NCBI GenBank assembly: GCA_004172935.1
Contig: SDZD01000021.1
Coordinates: forward strand, 1 to 64,000
Direction of reading: 5' to 3'
Source: a bacterium
GTDB taxonomy: Bacteria > Armatimonadota > Abditibacteriia > Abditibacteriales > Abditibacteriaceae
Length of the DNA: 64,000 nt
The notes under the pieces are model-generated. The model was not told the origin of the DNA, ran no database searches, and saw nothing but the letters and a program-made list of their open reading frames with translations. Shown here one piece after another: positions 27,420 to 35,697 of this stretch (within the stretch, counting starts at the first letter, position 1; every line of letters begins with the position of its first letter). A program made the position numbers and the translations under genes.

Positions 27420-28442
27420 TCATGTACGTGGTGAAATACCGTCGAGTAATTCGGTTTTTCCGCCCAATACACGCGATTGTACAAAATCGCTGTGAAGGAA
27501 GTTATGTGGGAAGCCGAGGTCAATTTTCGAGGCTTCGTCCAACACTTGCATTGTCTCCGCTGAAATCTGCACGTCCAAGCAGCCCAGATTATCTTTGAAT
27601 TGGTCTGTTTTGCGCGCTCCGAGAATTGGAATCGTGTTTTTGGCAAGCAGCCAGGCCAGAGAAAGTTGCGAGGGCGTACAGCCCGTTTTTTCAGCTTCTT
27701 CGCCAACGACCTTGGCAATTTGGAGCGAACGTTCGGGTACGTCCATGCCGCGATTGGTTTGCTCGCCTCCCGAATATTTGCCCGATAATATGCCACCAGC
27801 CAATGGACTCCACGGCGCGACACTCATGCCCAGCGCGTTCGCCATCGGAATGAGATCGCGCTCTACGGTGCGCTCGACCAATGAATATTCGATTTGCAGC
27901 ACCGAAAAAGGCGTCCAACCGCGCAGTTGGGCGGTCGTCTGAGCGCGTGCCACAATCCATGCCGGTGTGTCGGACATGCCCAGATAAAGCACCTTGCCAC
28001 TCGTGACCAAATCGTCGAGCGTCCGCATTATCTCGTCGGTTGGTGTCGTGAAGTCCCAAATGTGTAAATAAAGAACGTCTATATGGTCCGTGTTCAGGCG
28101 GCGAAGTGAACCTTCGACGCTGCGGCGCAGGTTTTTGCGCGCGTTACCCACTTTGGTCGCTGGTTGAGTGACCTCGAATTGGTCGGGGAGCGTGAATTTT
28201 GTAGCGACCACAAAGGCATCTCTGTCGCTTGCCACGAACTCCCCGACAAACTTTTCGCTTGTCCCGTTGGTATAGGGGGAGGCTGTGTCGATAAAATTGC
28301 CGCCCGCTTCGACGTAAGCATCGAAGATTTCGCGCGAAACTTCCTTCGATGCTCCCCAGCCCCAATCCTCGCCAAAGGTCATTGTGCCCAGACATAATTG
28401 CGACACGCGCAAACCGCTGTCGCCCAGAAGTTGCATTTTCAT
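27420..28442 (-). CDS. Aldo/keto reductase
   Basis: NAD(P)H-dependent oxidoreductase with the TIM-barrel family pattern: FIDTASPYTNGTSE holds Asp and Tyr of the catalytic tetrad, VATKFTLP the Lys and VLYLHIWD the His. About 340 residues from the ATG at MKMQLLGDSG; a GTG ten codons upstream is an alternative. C-terminal LAWLLAKNTIPILGARK is also typical. It lies 77 nt upstream of the redox regulator fusion on the same strand. Substrate unknown. Confidence 0.92.
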   Translation of the reverse strand: MKMQLLGDSGLRVSQLCLGTMTFGEDWGWGASKEVSREIFDAYVEAGGNFIDTASPYTNGTSEKFVGEFVASDRDAFVVATKFTLPDQFEVTQPATKVGNARKNLRRSVEGSLRRLNTDHIDVLYLHIWDFTTPTDEIMRTLDDLVTSGKVLYLGMSDTPAWIVARAQTTAQLRGWTPFSVLQIEYSLVERTVERDLIPMANALGMSVAPWSPLAGGILSGKYSGGEQTNRGMDVPERSLQIAKVVGEEAEKTGCTPSQLSLAWLLAKNTIPILGARKTDQFKDNLGCLDVQISAETMQVLDEASKIDLGFPHNFLHSDFVQSRVLGGKTELLDGISPRT

Positions 28443-28506
28443 CGCTGGGCGGGTTTGCGAGATGAAGGCCACCTAGGCCAGATTTAATCTAAAAGTTACA
28501 AAGGGG

Positions 28507-29565
28507 CTATAGTTTCCAGTCGATGGCCTCGCGCCCATTGCGTTCGAGGGCTGCATTGATTTGCGTGAATGGCTCGGAGCCGAAAAAGCCCACATGTGCC
28601 GACAGCGGTGACGGGTGAGCTGATTTGACGATAGTGTGCTTGCTCGTGTCGATGAACTTTTCTTTCTTTTGGGCGTAAGCACCCCACAACACGAATACGA
28701 CGCCTTCTTCCTTGTCCGAAATCGCTTTAATCACTGCATCGGTGAATTTCTCCCAGCCCTTCGATTTATGCGAGTTGGGTTCGCTGCGGCGCACCGTCAA
28801 GACAGCATTGAGTAGTAGCACTCCCTGTTTGGCCCACGGCATTAGATAGCCGGTTTTGGGCATAGGAAGCCCTAACTCTTCGCTCATTTCGAGGTAGATA
28901 TTGTGGAGCGAAGGAGGAACTGTGACTCCAGGTTGAACCGAGAACGCCATGCCATGCGCTTGCTTTGGGCCATGATAGGGGTCTTGCCCCAAGATGAGCA
29001 CTTTCACTTCATCGGGGGCAACAGTGGCGAGAGCCGCGAACTCCTGGCCCGATGGTGGATAAACCGTGTGATTTTGCCGCTGTTCTTCGACGAACTCAAC
29101 CAATTTCGGCCAATAGGCTTTTTGGGTTTCGTCTTCCAGAAGTGGGCGCCACGGAATCGGGATTTCGAGGGGCACGATAGTTTCGTTCGATGGGCCGGAG
29201 GTGCTGTTGTTTTCTGCTTCTACTTTATCCGCGAAGGCGGGTTTGGGGATTTCATCATTCGTGACCCACGCCGGAGGGGAGTCGCGGAATACCGAGGCAT
29301 CGTTTGCGCGCAAAACGCCAAGAGCCAGAGAATGTTTGCAGGGGCGCTGGCGCGAGGGGCAGGAGCAGCGAAAAGAGAAATCGTCGACACCGACGCGCGT
29401 ATGATAGGTCTCGCCTTTAGAACCTTTGAGTTCGCCCCATACCACTTCGCCCTCGTCACCATCATAGGCACCGACATGTTCCCATTTCTCGCGCTTGGCG
29501 AGCGCGAGGGCATTTTTTGAGGAGGCTTCGTTGGGGGCGAAAGAAAGGATTTTGTCCTGAGTCAT
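28507..29565 (-). CDS. SWIM zinc finger fused to family-1 uracil-DNA glycosylase
   Basis: A 352-residue fusion. Residues 1-90 hold a SWIM zinc finger with FRCSCPSRQRPCKHSLAL, ligands Cys67, Cys69, Cys76, His78. A polar linker (91-130) leads to a full UNG domain: the water-activating Asp195 in GQDPYHG, KQGVLLLNAVLTV, and His317 in SAHPSPLSAH. UNG removes uracil from DNA formed by cytosine deamination. A standard bacterial UNG is about 220-230 residues and lacks the SWIM part, so the finger probably adds DNA or protein contacts. One uninterrupted reading frame, no sign of frameshift. Confidence 0.93.
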   Translation of the reverse strand: MTQDKILSFAPNEASSKNALALAKREKWEHVGAYDGDEGEVVWGELKGSKGETYHTRVGVDDFSFRCSCPSRQRPCKHSLALGVLRANDASVFRDSPPAWVTNDEIPKPAFADKVEAENNSTSGPSNETIVPLEIPIPWRPLLEDETQKAYWPKLVEFVEEQRQNHTVYPPSGQEFAALATVAPDEVKVLILGQDPYHGPKQAHGMAFSVQPGVTVPPSLHNIYLEMSEELGLPMPKTGYLMPWAKQGVLLLNAVLTVRRSEPNSHKSKGWEKFTDAVIKAISDKEEGVVFVLWGAYAQKKEKFIDTSKHTIVKSAHPSPLSAHVGFFGSEPFTQINAALERNGREAIDWKL

Positions 29566-29650
29566 TGGGTTTTAGAGGCGGGCAAATGGTTTGCCGTGGT
29601 CGATGAGAAAAGAGTGGCGAAGCGCGAAAATAAATTCTCTGGCGAAGAGG

Positions 29651-30343
29651 TTAATTGAGCGAGACGAATCCGCTCATCGGGCCAAGCGATGAATCGCCCG
29701 TTGTCGTCGCTTCTCCGTTCGCGGTGCGTTTCGCGAAGGCGAGTTGAATAATTGTCGCCCGTTGCAACAGGAAATCCTCGATTTCCAGGCGCGCGCGTGT
29801 GTCGGTCATTTCGAGCAGTTCCTGTTTCTGTTGTAACGGTAACTGCAATATCGCCGCGATGAACATAGAGAGCGATTGCGGGTCTTGAGGGATGTCTGAA
29901 TCGGCGCCTTCGACCGCAGCGTCGCTGTTGAGTGCGAGCGCATCGAAATAGCGGCTGAGTGCCCGCCGGGTGCCCATCGCGAGACGAATGAGGCCGTCCT
30001 GAGCGTCGTCATCGTCCAACCACTCGCATTGGGCGATGATGTACTCGTCTTCCTCGCGCACCGAAAGGATGCGAAAGCGGCGTACACCAATGGTTTGCAC
30101 GTTCATGCGACCATCGGCGAAAGGCGTCACTTCGAGGATTTCGGCGGTTGTTCCCACCGAAGCGGGCCAGGTATTTTCTGTGCCTTCCTGCCCTTCGACG
30201 ATTTGTGCGACACCAAAAGTTTTGTCGCCCTGTAGTGCGCGCCCAATCATTAAACGATAGCGCGATTCAAAGATGTGAAGAGGTAACGGCATGCCTGGAA
30301 AAAGCACGACGCCCAGTGGAAATATCGGCAACTCGAACGGCAT
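29651..30343 (-). CDS. Stand-alone LON substrate-binding-domain protein
   Basis: A 230-residue protein consisting of the N-terminal substrate-binding domain of Lon protease without ATPase or protease parts. The start LPIFPLGVVLFPGMPLPLHIFESRYR is diagnostic, followed by helices with LSMFIAAILQLPLQQKQELLE. Such stand-alone proteins are common but poorly understood. It is the last gene of folB-folK-panD-LON, 14 nt after panD. Confidence 0.88.
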   Translation of the reverse strand: MPFELPIFPLGVVLFPGMPLPLHIFESRYRLMIGRALQGDKTFGVAQIVEGQEGTENTWPASVGTTAEILEVTPFADGRMNVQTIGVRRFRILSVREEDEYIIAQCEWLDDDDAQDGLIRLAMGTRRALSRYFDALALNSDAAVEGADSDIPQDPQSLSMFIAAILQLPLQQKQELLEMTDTRARLEIEDFLLQRATIIQLAFAKRTANGEATTTGDSSLGPMSGFVSLN

Positions 30344-30357
30344 AAACAGTATTTTAG

Positions 30358-30747
30358 TTAGCGCCGCGTTACGATGGCGCCATGTTTTTCACTGAGTTTT
30401 TCTACAGGACGATTTTCTTCGTCCACAACCACAATTTGGGGCTGCCACGCACGCGCTTCTTCGTTCGAAAAATGCCCGAACGTCATCACGATAATAATAT
30501 CGCCTTTTTGTCCGTGGCGTGCGGCGGCACCATTTAAACACATAACGCCCGACCCGCGTTCTCCCTCAATTGCATACGTCACCATACGGTGCCCATTGGT
30601 CACGTTGACTATGTGAACCTGTTCGTTAGGCAAGATGTCGCACATCTCCATTAAGTCGAGGTCAATGGTCAAGCTGCCGACATAGTTCAAGTCGGCTTGA
30701 GTAACGGTAGCGCGATGAATTTTAGCTTTGACGAGTGTGCGGAGCAT
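30358..30747 (-). CDS. panD: Aspartate 1-decarboxylase
   Basis: Pyruvoyl-dependent enzyme making beta-alanine for pantothenate and CoA. The 129-residue zymogen cleaves itself between Gly24 and Ser25 (YVGSLTID), and Ser25 becomes the pyruvoyl group. [20 protein letters not shown] and [21 protein letters not shown]-type core are family typical. It is placed between folK and the LON-domain gene with 12 to 14 nt gaps, a cofactor-synthesis operon. Confidence 0.96.
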   Translation of the reverse strand: MLRTLVKAKIHRATVTQADLNYVGSLTIDLDLMEMCDILPNEQVHIVNVTNGHRMVTYAIEGERGSGVMCLNGAAARHGQKGDIIIVMTFGHFSNEEARAWQPQIVVVDEENRPVEKLSEKHGAIVTRR

Positions 30748-30759
30748 AAAAAGTAGTGT

Positions 30760-31206
30760 TCACCATCCGAGGTCTGTGACAAGGACGCCCGTACAATCTA
30801 ATACGTCTAGCAAAGGTCGGAGCACGAAGGGCCGTTCCAACGCTCGTGGATGAGGCAGTTGGAGGACAGAAGTATTGGAAATTTCCTCGCCAAACATCAG
30901 AATGTCGATGTCAAGCGCCCGTTCGCCTTCGCGCTTGGCGCCCTCAAATGTGGGCTTCGAGCGTCCGGCTCGTTCTTCGATTTGCTGGCAAACAGCCAAT
31001 AGCTCTAATGCAGAAAGATTGGTAGTGCCGCGAAGCACGGCGTTGAAAAATTCGCCCTCGCCGCCACTGCCGACGCTTTCGCTGCGGTAGATGGTTGATT
31101 TTGCTTCGATTGTCAAACCTCGACGTTCGAGTTCATTGGCTGCAAAGCGCAAATGAGCCAGTCGGTCGCCGAGGTTTGAGCCAAGTGCCAGAAAAACCGG
31201 AGTCAT
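30760..31206 (-). CDS. folK: HPPK (6-hydroxymethyl-7,8-dihydropterin pyrophosphokinase)
   Basis: Transfers pyrophosphate from ATP to 6-hydroxymethyl-dihydropterin, giving the FolP substrate. 148 residues, with FLALGSNLGDR at the N-terminus, SESVGSGGEGEFFNAV, and the metal-binding RALDIDILMFG followed by LPHPRALERPFVL. It overlaps folB by 4 nt. Confidence 0.95.
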   Translation of the reverse strand: MTPVFLALGSNLGDRLAHLRFAANELERRGLTIEAKSTIYRSESVGSGGEGEFFNAVLRGTTNLSALELLAVCQQIEERAGRSKPTFEGAKREGERALDIDILMFGEEISNTSVLQLPHPRALERPFVLRPLLDVLDCTGVLVTDLGW

Positions 31207-31559
31207 CGCTTGCGTTCGATTTCGACGCCCAGATAGTTGAGGACGCCCCCGACTGCCACATGCGGTTTTTTGATGCGAACCCGCGCCGCCACGACACGCT
31301 CGTCTTGTAAAGCAAAGTCGCCGATTTGGGCCGCGAGGTGTTCGAGCAGTGCCGCGCGCGGCCCCTCAATGATTTCTTTGGCCTTCTGGTAAATCTCGAC
31401 GTAGTTCACTGTGTCGTTCAAGTCGTCGCTGTTCGCCGCTTTTTGAAGGTCGGCGTCAAGTTCGATGTCGAGTACGAACATCTGACCAAGATCGTGTTCA
31501 GCAGGGTGGCAGCCATGTGTGCCGAAAAATTGAAGACCTGCCAGCAGAATTTTATCCAC
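31203..31559 (-). CDS. folB: Dihydroneopterin aldolase
   Basis: Converts dihydroneopterin to 6-hydroxymethyl-dihydropterin and glycolaldehyde. The 118-residue protein has the family opening MDKILLAGLQFFGTHGCHPAE, then FVLDIELDADLQ, VNYVEIYQ, LLEHLAAQI and the C-terminal KPHVAVGGVL. First gene of the folB-folK-panD-LON operon. Confidence 0.94.
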   Translation of the reverse strand: MDKILLAGLQFFGTHGCHPAEHDLGQMFVLDIELDADLQKAANSDDLNDTVNYVEIYQKAKEIIEGPRAALLEHLAAQIGDFALQDERVVAARVRIKKPHVAVGGVLNYLGVEIERKR

Positions 31560-31635
31560 CCTTTCAATTTACGCATTCTGCCGACTGTGGCGAATGCAAC
31601 ACATGCTGCCGACTATGCGGAGTTGCCGAAAACCC

Positions 31636-32127
31636 CTACACAACAGCCGCTTTTTCCAGTTGCTTCGACCACTTCCAGCATAGCCATAGTGGGGGGAAAC
31701 CAACGACACCAAAGGCACAGTCGATGATGGTCCAGCCAATTGGGATGCTGCGTATTGGCCCCATGATGAAAGCCAGAGGGAGTACGCATACACAGCAAAT
31801 CATCGCCCATTCGAGAATCCAACGATTGCGGACCGGGTCGCGGAGCGGCCCGATAAAGGCGATAGCGATCATCAGGTGCGCGAATGCCAACCAGTCGTAG
31901 CCGTAGGCCAAAAAGGGGAATTTTGTGTCTGTTTCAACAAGGGCATTACGCACACGGAATATCCATTCGTTCAGCGCGGGGATTTGAAAGGTTGCGTTGG
32001 CTAACACACCGGACAGCCATTTGAGTTCGGCTGTGAGTGGGAACGCGGTGCTTCCACTCAGTACCAAGCCGATGATAAAGCCGCACAACAAAATCCGGTA
32101 GCGAACGAGCAGGGGTATGTTCTTCAT
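31636..32127 (-). CDS. Four-helix integral membrane protein, unknown function
   Basis: About 163 residues with four predicted transmembrane segments (near RILLCGFIIGLVLSG, YGYDWLAFAHLMIAIAFIG, ILEWAMICCVCVLPLAFI and IIDCAFGVVGFPPLWLCW). I do not recognise the family. The ATG at MKNIPLLVRY is chosen, as the ten codons before it look non-membrane and unlike a start. It is divergent from the RNA ligase gene. Confidence 0.7.
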   Translation of the reverse strand: MKNIPLLVRYRILLCGFIIGLVLSGSTAFPLTAELKWLSGVLANATFQIPALNEWIFRVRNALVETDTKFPFLAYGYDWLAFAHLMIAIAFIGPLRDPVRNRWILEWAMICCVCVLPLAFIMGPIRSIPIGWTIIDCAFGVVGFPPLWLCWKWSKQLEKAAVV

Positions 32128-32201
32128 AAAACAGATTTTCCCGCTTTGCTGTTCCAATACTGCACACTCAAGTGCTTCTATTCAAGGGGTTTTAGAAATA
32201 A

Positions 32202-32879
32202 ATGAACGTAACCGAACCCAGCGTGAAATATCCACGCACCCTCCACCTCCCCTGGAGCGATACCATCGGCGATGATGGCGATCACGTCCTCGAATCACTG
32301 CATGGTTTTCTGGGGCAGGAAGTTGTCGTTACTGAAAAACTCGATGGCGAAAATACGACTCTGTATCGAACCCATTTGCACGCGCGTTCGCTTGATTCCG
32401 GCCATCATCCGTCGAGGGGCTGGATTAAGAATTTTCACGCACGATTGGCGCCACATATTTCGTCCGGTATTCGTATCAACGGCGAGAGCATGTTCGCTTT
32501 GCACTCAATTTTTTATGAGTCGTTGCCATCGTACTTTCTGGTTTTTGGCATCTGGCGCGGCGATGTTTTGCTTGGGTGGGACGAAACCGCCCAGCTGTGC
32601 GCTGAATTGGAAGAGTTGAGTGGGGAGATTTTGCCTGTGGTGCCAGTGCTTTATCGTGGCGTCTGGAATGAAAAGACCGTTCGCGCGCTTTATCCGCGCG
32701 AATCGCAGTTCGGGCCGACCAGTGAAGGCTATGTTGTGCGGTTGGCCCACGCGATTCCGCGCGATGAGTGGAACCGGAGCATCGCTAAATATGTGCGCCC
32801 TCGCCATGTTCAAACTGGGCCTCATTGGATGCTGAAACCTGTGGAGAAAAATGGACTCCGTCCCTCTGAAATGGCGTGA
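32202..32879 (+). CDS. RNA ligase (Rnl2-like nucleotidyltransferase)
   Basis: ATP-dependent RNA ligase, 225 residues. Motif I is EKLDGENTT with the adenylated Lys46, followed by GESMFALHSI, FLVFGIWRG (motif III area), SEGYVVR with Glu175 (motif IV) and AKYVR with Lys196 (motif V). It is a compact catalytic domain without the extra C-terminal domain of T4 Rnl2. It overlaps the next gene, a PIN nuclease, by 29 nt. RlaP and KptA elsewhere in the window suggest an RNA-repair role. Confidence 0.9.
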   Translation: MNVTEPSVKYPRTLHLPWSDTIGDDGDHVLESLHGFLGQEVVVTEKLDGENTTLYRTHLHARSLDSGHHPSRGWIKNFHARLAPHISSGIRINGESMFALHSIFYESLPSYFLVFGIWRGDVLLGWDETAQLCAELEELSGEILPVVPVLYRGVWNEKTVRALYPRESQFGPTSEGYVVRLAHAIPRDEWNRSIAKYVRPRHVQTGPHWMLKPVEKNGLRPSEMA

Positions 32880-33306
32880 TCTGCGTGGTGGGCGCATTTA
32901 TGTTGACACCAATGCGTGGATTTATGCGCGTGATATGGAAGCGAAATGGGAGGAGTTACGGTGCTTCTTTGACTTCGCCCACGCTGGCGCCTGGAAGTTG
33001 GTGACAAGCGAACTAACTTTGGCTGAGACGTTGGTATGGCCCATACAAAACCGTGATCGGCGTGCCCAGAGCGAGTTTCAAGAGGCGTTGCAAAACGCCT
33101 CTCATCTCGTCGTTATCCCTGTATCGCGGCCTATTCTCATTGAGGCGGCAACTTTGAAGGCTACGCGCGCCCTCGAACTGCCTGATGCTATCCATGCTGC
33201 CACTGCGAAATTATCGCGTTGCTCGTATTTTCTTACGGGTGATGAGGAGTTAGCGCGCGCCGTTCATTTGCCTCATTTGCGCACAAGCGACATCGCTATT
33301 CCGTGA
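32851..33306 (+). CDS. PIN-domain ribonuclease (VapC-like)
   Basis: A 151-residue PIN protein with the four acidic active-site residues: Asp19 in YVDTNAWIYA, Glu59 in LTLAETLVW, Asp112 in LPDAIHAATA and Asp131 in LTGDEEL. Such proteins are metal-dependent ribonucleases, many being VapC toxins. No antitoxin gene lies upstream; instead it overlaps the RNA ligase reading frame by 29 nt and has a GGAG ribosome binding site within that gene. It converges on the SGNH gene 8 nt away. Confidence 0.86.
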   Translation: MDSVPLKWRDLRGGRIYVDTNAWIYARDMEAKWEELRCFFDFAHAGAWKLVTSELTLAETLVWPIQNRDRRAQSEFQEALQNASHLVVIPVSRPILIEAATLKATRALELPDAIHAATAKLSRCSYFLTGDEELARAVHLPHLRTSDIAIP

Positions 33307-33314
33307 AGCCGCGA

Positions 33315-34076
33315 TTATTTAGGAGCTGGCTCTGGCAGACGCTTAACTCCAGCGCTATCGGCCAGGGCCAGAATCTGTGGGCGGACAATTCCTACCCAGA
33401 CTTTGTATCCATCGGCATTAAGGTGGAGCTTATCTTTGCGTAGCAAGTCGGCCTGTGGTTGACCGTCAGCTCCGAGTAGTCCCGCATGAGAGTCGATGTA
33501 GGCTAATTTGTGTGTTGGCGAGTTGGTGTCGCGGATGTATTTTTCGATCAGGCTATTGACCTTCAGAATCTTTTCTTCCTGCTCCCAACGAGCGAGGCTG
33601 GGGTTAATGCTGATGAAGGCGAGGCTCGTGCTGGGGAGCGCCTTGTGTACTTTATCGGCGAAGGCTTGAAAATCCTTCAATACCCGTTCGGGCGATTTGC
33701 CCGCGTTGAGGTCGTTGCCGCCCGCGTAGAAAACGATGAGTTTGGGTTTGTACGGGGTTACGATGCGGTCGGCGTAGCGCACGCTGTCTTCGATTTGCGA
33801 ACCGCCAAAACCACGATTGATGACGGGGAGTTCGGGGAAGTCCTGTGCGACTGACGTCCAGTAGCGGATGCTCGAACTGCCGATGAATAGCACTGCTTCG
33901 GTTGGCGGAAAGGCTTTCTTATCGGCTTCTTCGAACGCGGCGATTTCGGAGGCGAAGGGCAGGGGCTTTTGTGCCTCCACTGCGATGGCGCCTTCTAGGG
34001 GCGTGGCATGGGCGCAGGAACTGGTGACTGGCAGTAGCGCTATCAGGCCATAGAGGGCGATGTATATGCGTTTCAT
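33315..34076 (-). CDS. Secreted SGNH/GDSL-type hydrolase
   Basis: A 253-residue exported esterase-type hydrolase. Signal peptide to about residue 25; a SSC around residue 21 gives a weak lipobox. Family blocks: LFIGSSSIRYW (nucleophile Ser), GFGGS (Gly), YAGGNDLNAGKS (Asn) and DKLHLNADGY (Asp-His pair). Such enzymes deacylate sugars or lipids. Substrate unknown. Confidence 0.88.
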   Translation of the reverse strand: MKRIYIALYGLIALLPVTSSCAHATPLEGAIAVEAQKPLPFASEIAAFEEADKKAFPPTEAVLFIGSSSIRYWTSVAQDFPELPVINRGFGGSQIEDSVRYADRIVTPYKPKLIVFYAGGNDLNAGKSPERVLKDFQAFADKVHKALPSTSLAFISINPSLARWEQEEKILKVNSLIEKYIRDTNSPTHKLAYIDSHAGLLGADGQPQADLLRKDKLHLNADGYKVWVGIVRPQILALADSAGVKRLPEPAPK

Positions 34077-34251
34077 CGGTGTTAGTGAGAATTTTACTAT
34101 CCCATTTTCTGACTTGCTCTGAGAGTATTTTGTTGGGGAATTGTGCCTTTGGTTTTGGAACGAGATGACATTTTTTTCGCATGAGTCATCAATGATTTTC
34201 TATTTCTAGCTCCTCTCGCTTTTATGTGAAGAGGTCTTTACACTTCGCGGC

Positions 34252-34527
34252 ATGTCTCCCAAAAAAAGTGGCGCGGTGACGCTACTTTTGCTTTCGCCTT
34301 CTTTGTTGGCTCTTTCCAGTTGCTCGCGTTCTAATTGCGACTCGAATTTTTCGACTCCTCAAACCTCAGACGATTGCGGCACTGGCTCGCGAAGCAATAG
34401 CAGCACCCGTTCATATATCGCTCCGGGTGGTTTTCGTGGTAATACGGGTTCGCAGTCAGGTTCGGTTCGCGGAGGATTTGGCTCTTCGGGGCGTTCCTCT
34501 GGTGGTTTCTTCGGTGGCGGCGGTTGA
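34252..34527 (+). CDS. Small Ser/Gly-rich lipoprotein (YgiB-like)
   Basis: A 91-residue protein: signal peptide with lipobox-like LALSSC (Cys24 as lipidation site), a Ser/Asn/Cys-rich part, and a C-terminal part composed almost only of Gly, Ser, Arg and Phe (VRGGFGSSGRSSGGFFGGGG). It overlaps the glutathionylspermidine-synthase-like gene by 4 nt. This recalls the E. coli ygiB-ygiC pair (DUF1190 lipoprotein plus ATP-grasp ligase), though the similarity is compositional. Confidence 0.75.
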   Translation: MSPKKSGAVTLLLLSPSLLALSSCSRSNCDSNFSTPQTSDDCGTGSRSNSSTRSYIAPGGFRGNTGSQSGSVRGGFGSSGRSSGGFFGGGG

Positions 34528-35657
34528 AGCGCGAAGTTATTTCTCCCCGACCTAATTGGATAGAGCGCGTTGAGGAAGCGGGCTTAACATATTCCCTTGA
34601 TGATGATGGTTCGCATTTTTGGAACGAGAGCGTTTGTTACTCCTTCTCGCTGACCGAAATCGAGCGTTTGGAAGTGGCCGTCGATGATCTGAATAAGATG
34701 TGCCTGAAGGCTGTCGAGCACGTTATCACTCAGCGGCGTTTAGACCAGTTTGGTATCCCCATGACCTACTGGCCGTTCATTGAGCGTGCTTGGGAGAACG
34801 AGGAGCGCACGATTTATGGGCGCTTTGATTTGTGGTACGATGGGAGCGACATTAAGTTGCTTGAGTTCAACGCCGATACCCCGACATCGCTGGTTGAAGC
34901 GGCTGTTGCGCAGTGGCAATGGCTTCAGGATGTTTTTCCTGAAGGTGATCAGTTCAACTCCATTCATGAGCGTTTAGTGGAAGCGTGGGGGCCTGTAAAG
35001 AGCGAACTCGGTGACAAACGGGTTTATTTCACATCGCTCGATGATGGGGGCGAAGATTTTATGACCGCCAATTATTTACGCGATACGGCGCATCAGGCGG
35101 GCATCGACACCGAATATATCGCGATAGAAAATATCGGATGGCATGAACGCCGTCGTGTTTTTACCGATTTGAAGGAGCGTCCGATTGAGGCGATTTTCAA
35201 GCTTTATCCGTGGGAGTGGCTTTGGAAGGAAGCTTTTGGAGCACACATCCCTACTGCCCCAACGCGGTGGTTCGAGTCGCCCTGGAAGGCCATCCTCAGC
35301 AGTAAGGCCATTTTGCCTGTGTTGTGGGAGCTTTATCCCGACCATCCGCTGTTGCTGCGCGCTGCGTTCTCGCCGTGGGGCGATACCTATGCGCAAAAGC
35401 CGCTGTGGGGGCGTGAGGGGGCCAATACGCGCCTTGTGCGTGGGGGAAAAGAAGTCGCCTCGAATGATGGCCCTTATCCCGGCCCGTTCGTTTATCAGGA
35501 ATTGCGTGAGTTGCCCGATTTCGATGGTGCCCATCCGGTGTGCGGGGCGTGGCTGGTGAATGGTTGGGCATGTGGTCTGGGTATCCGTGAAGATGCGCGG
35601 CTTATTACCTCGAATGGGTCGCAGTTCGTTCCTCACCGTATTGCATCGTTGAGTTAG
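34524..35657 (+). CDS. Glutathionylspermidine synthase-like ATP-grasp ligase (YgiC/YjfC family)
   Basis: A 377-residue protein whose ATP-grasp features match the GspS C-terminal domain: LLEFNADTPTSLVEAA, SSKAILPVLWELYPDHPLLL, KPLWGREGANTRLV. The family joins peptide-like bonds to a polyamine or protein amine; E. coli YgiC and YjfC lack the amidase half, as does this protein. The start is TTG overlapping the stop of the lipoprotein gene (TTGA). The substrate is unknown; the neighbouring lipoprotein may be the target. Confidence 0.87.
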   Translation: MKREVISPRPNWIERVEEAGLTYSLDDDGSHFWNESVCYSFSLTEIERLEVAVDDLNKMCLKAVEHVITQRRLDQFGIPMTYWPFIERAWENEERTIYGRFDLWYDGSDIKLLEFNADTPTSLVEAAVAQWQWLQDVFPEGDQFNSIHERLVEAWGPVKSELGDKRVYFTSLDDGGEDFMTANYLRDTAHQAGIDTEYIAIENIGWHERRRVFTDLKERPIEAIFKLYPWEWLWKEAFGAHIPTAPTRWFESPWKAILSSKAILPVLWELYPDHPLLLRAAFSPWGDTYAQKPLWGREGANTRLVRGGKEVASNDGPYPGPFVYQELRELPDFDGAHPVCGAWLVNGWACGLGIREDARLITSNGSQFVPHRIASLS

Positions 35658-35697
35658 CGGGTCGCTAAAGTCGCGTGCTTTCTCAAACTGAAAAGCA

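Noticed and set aside
32851-33306. Classical VapBC toxin-antitoxin pair
   Set aside because: The PIN toxin-like gene is real, but no antitoxin gene of DNA-binding type lies upstream or downstream.
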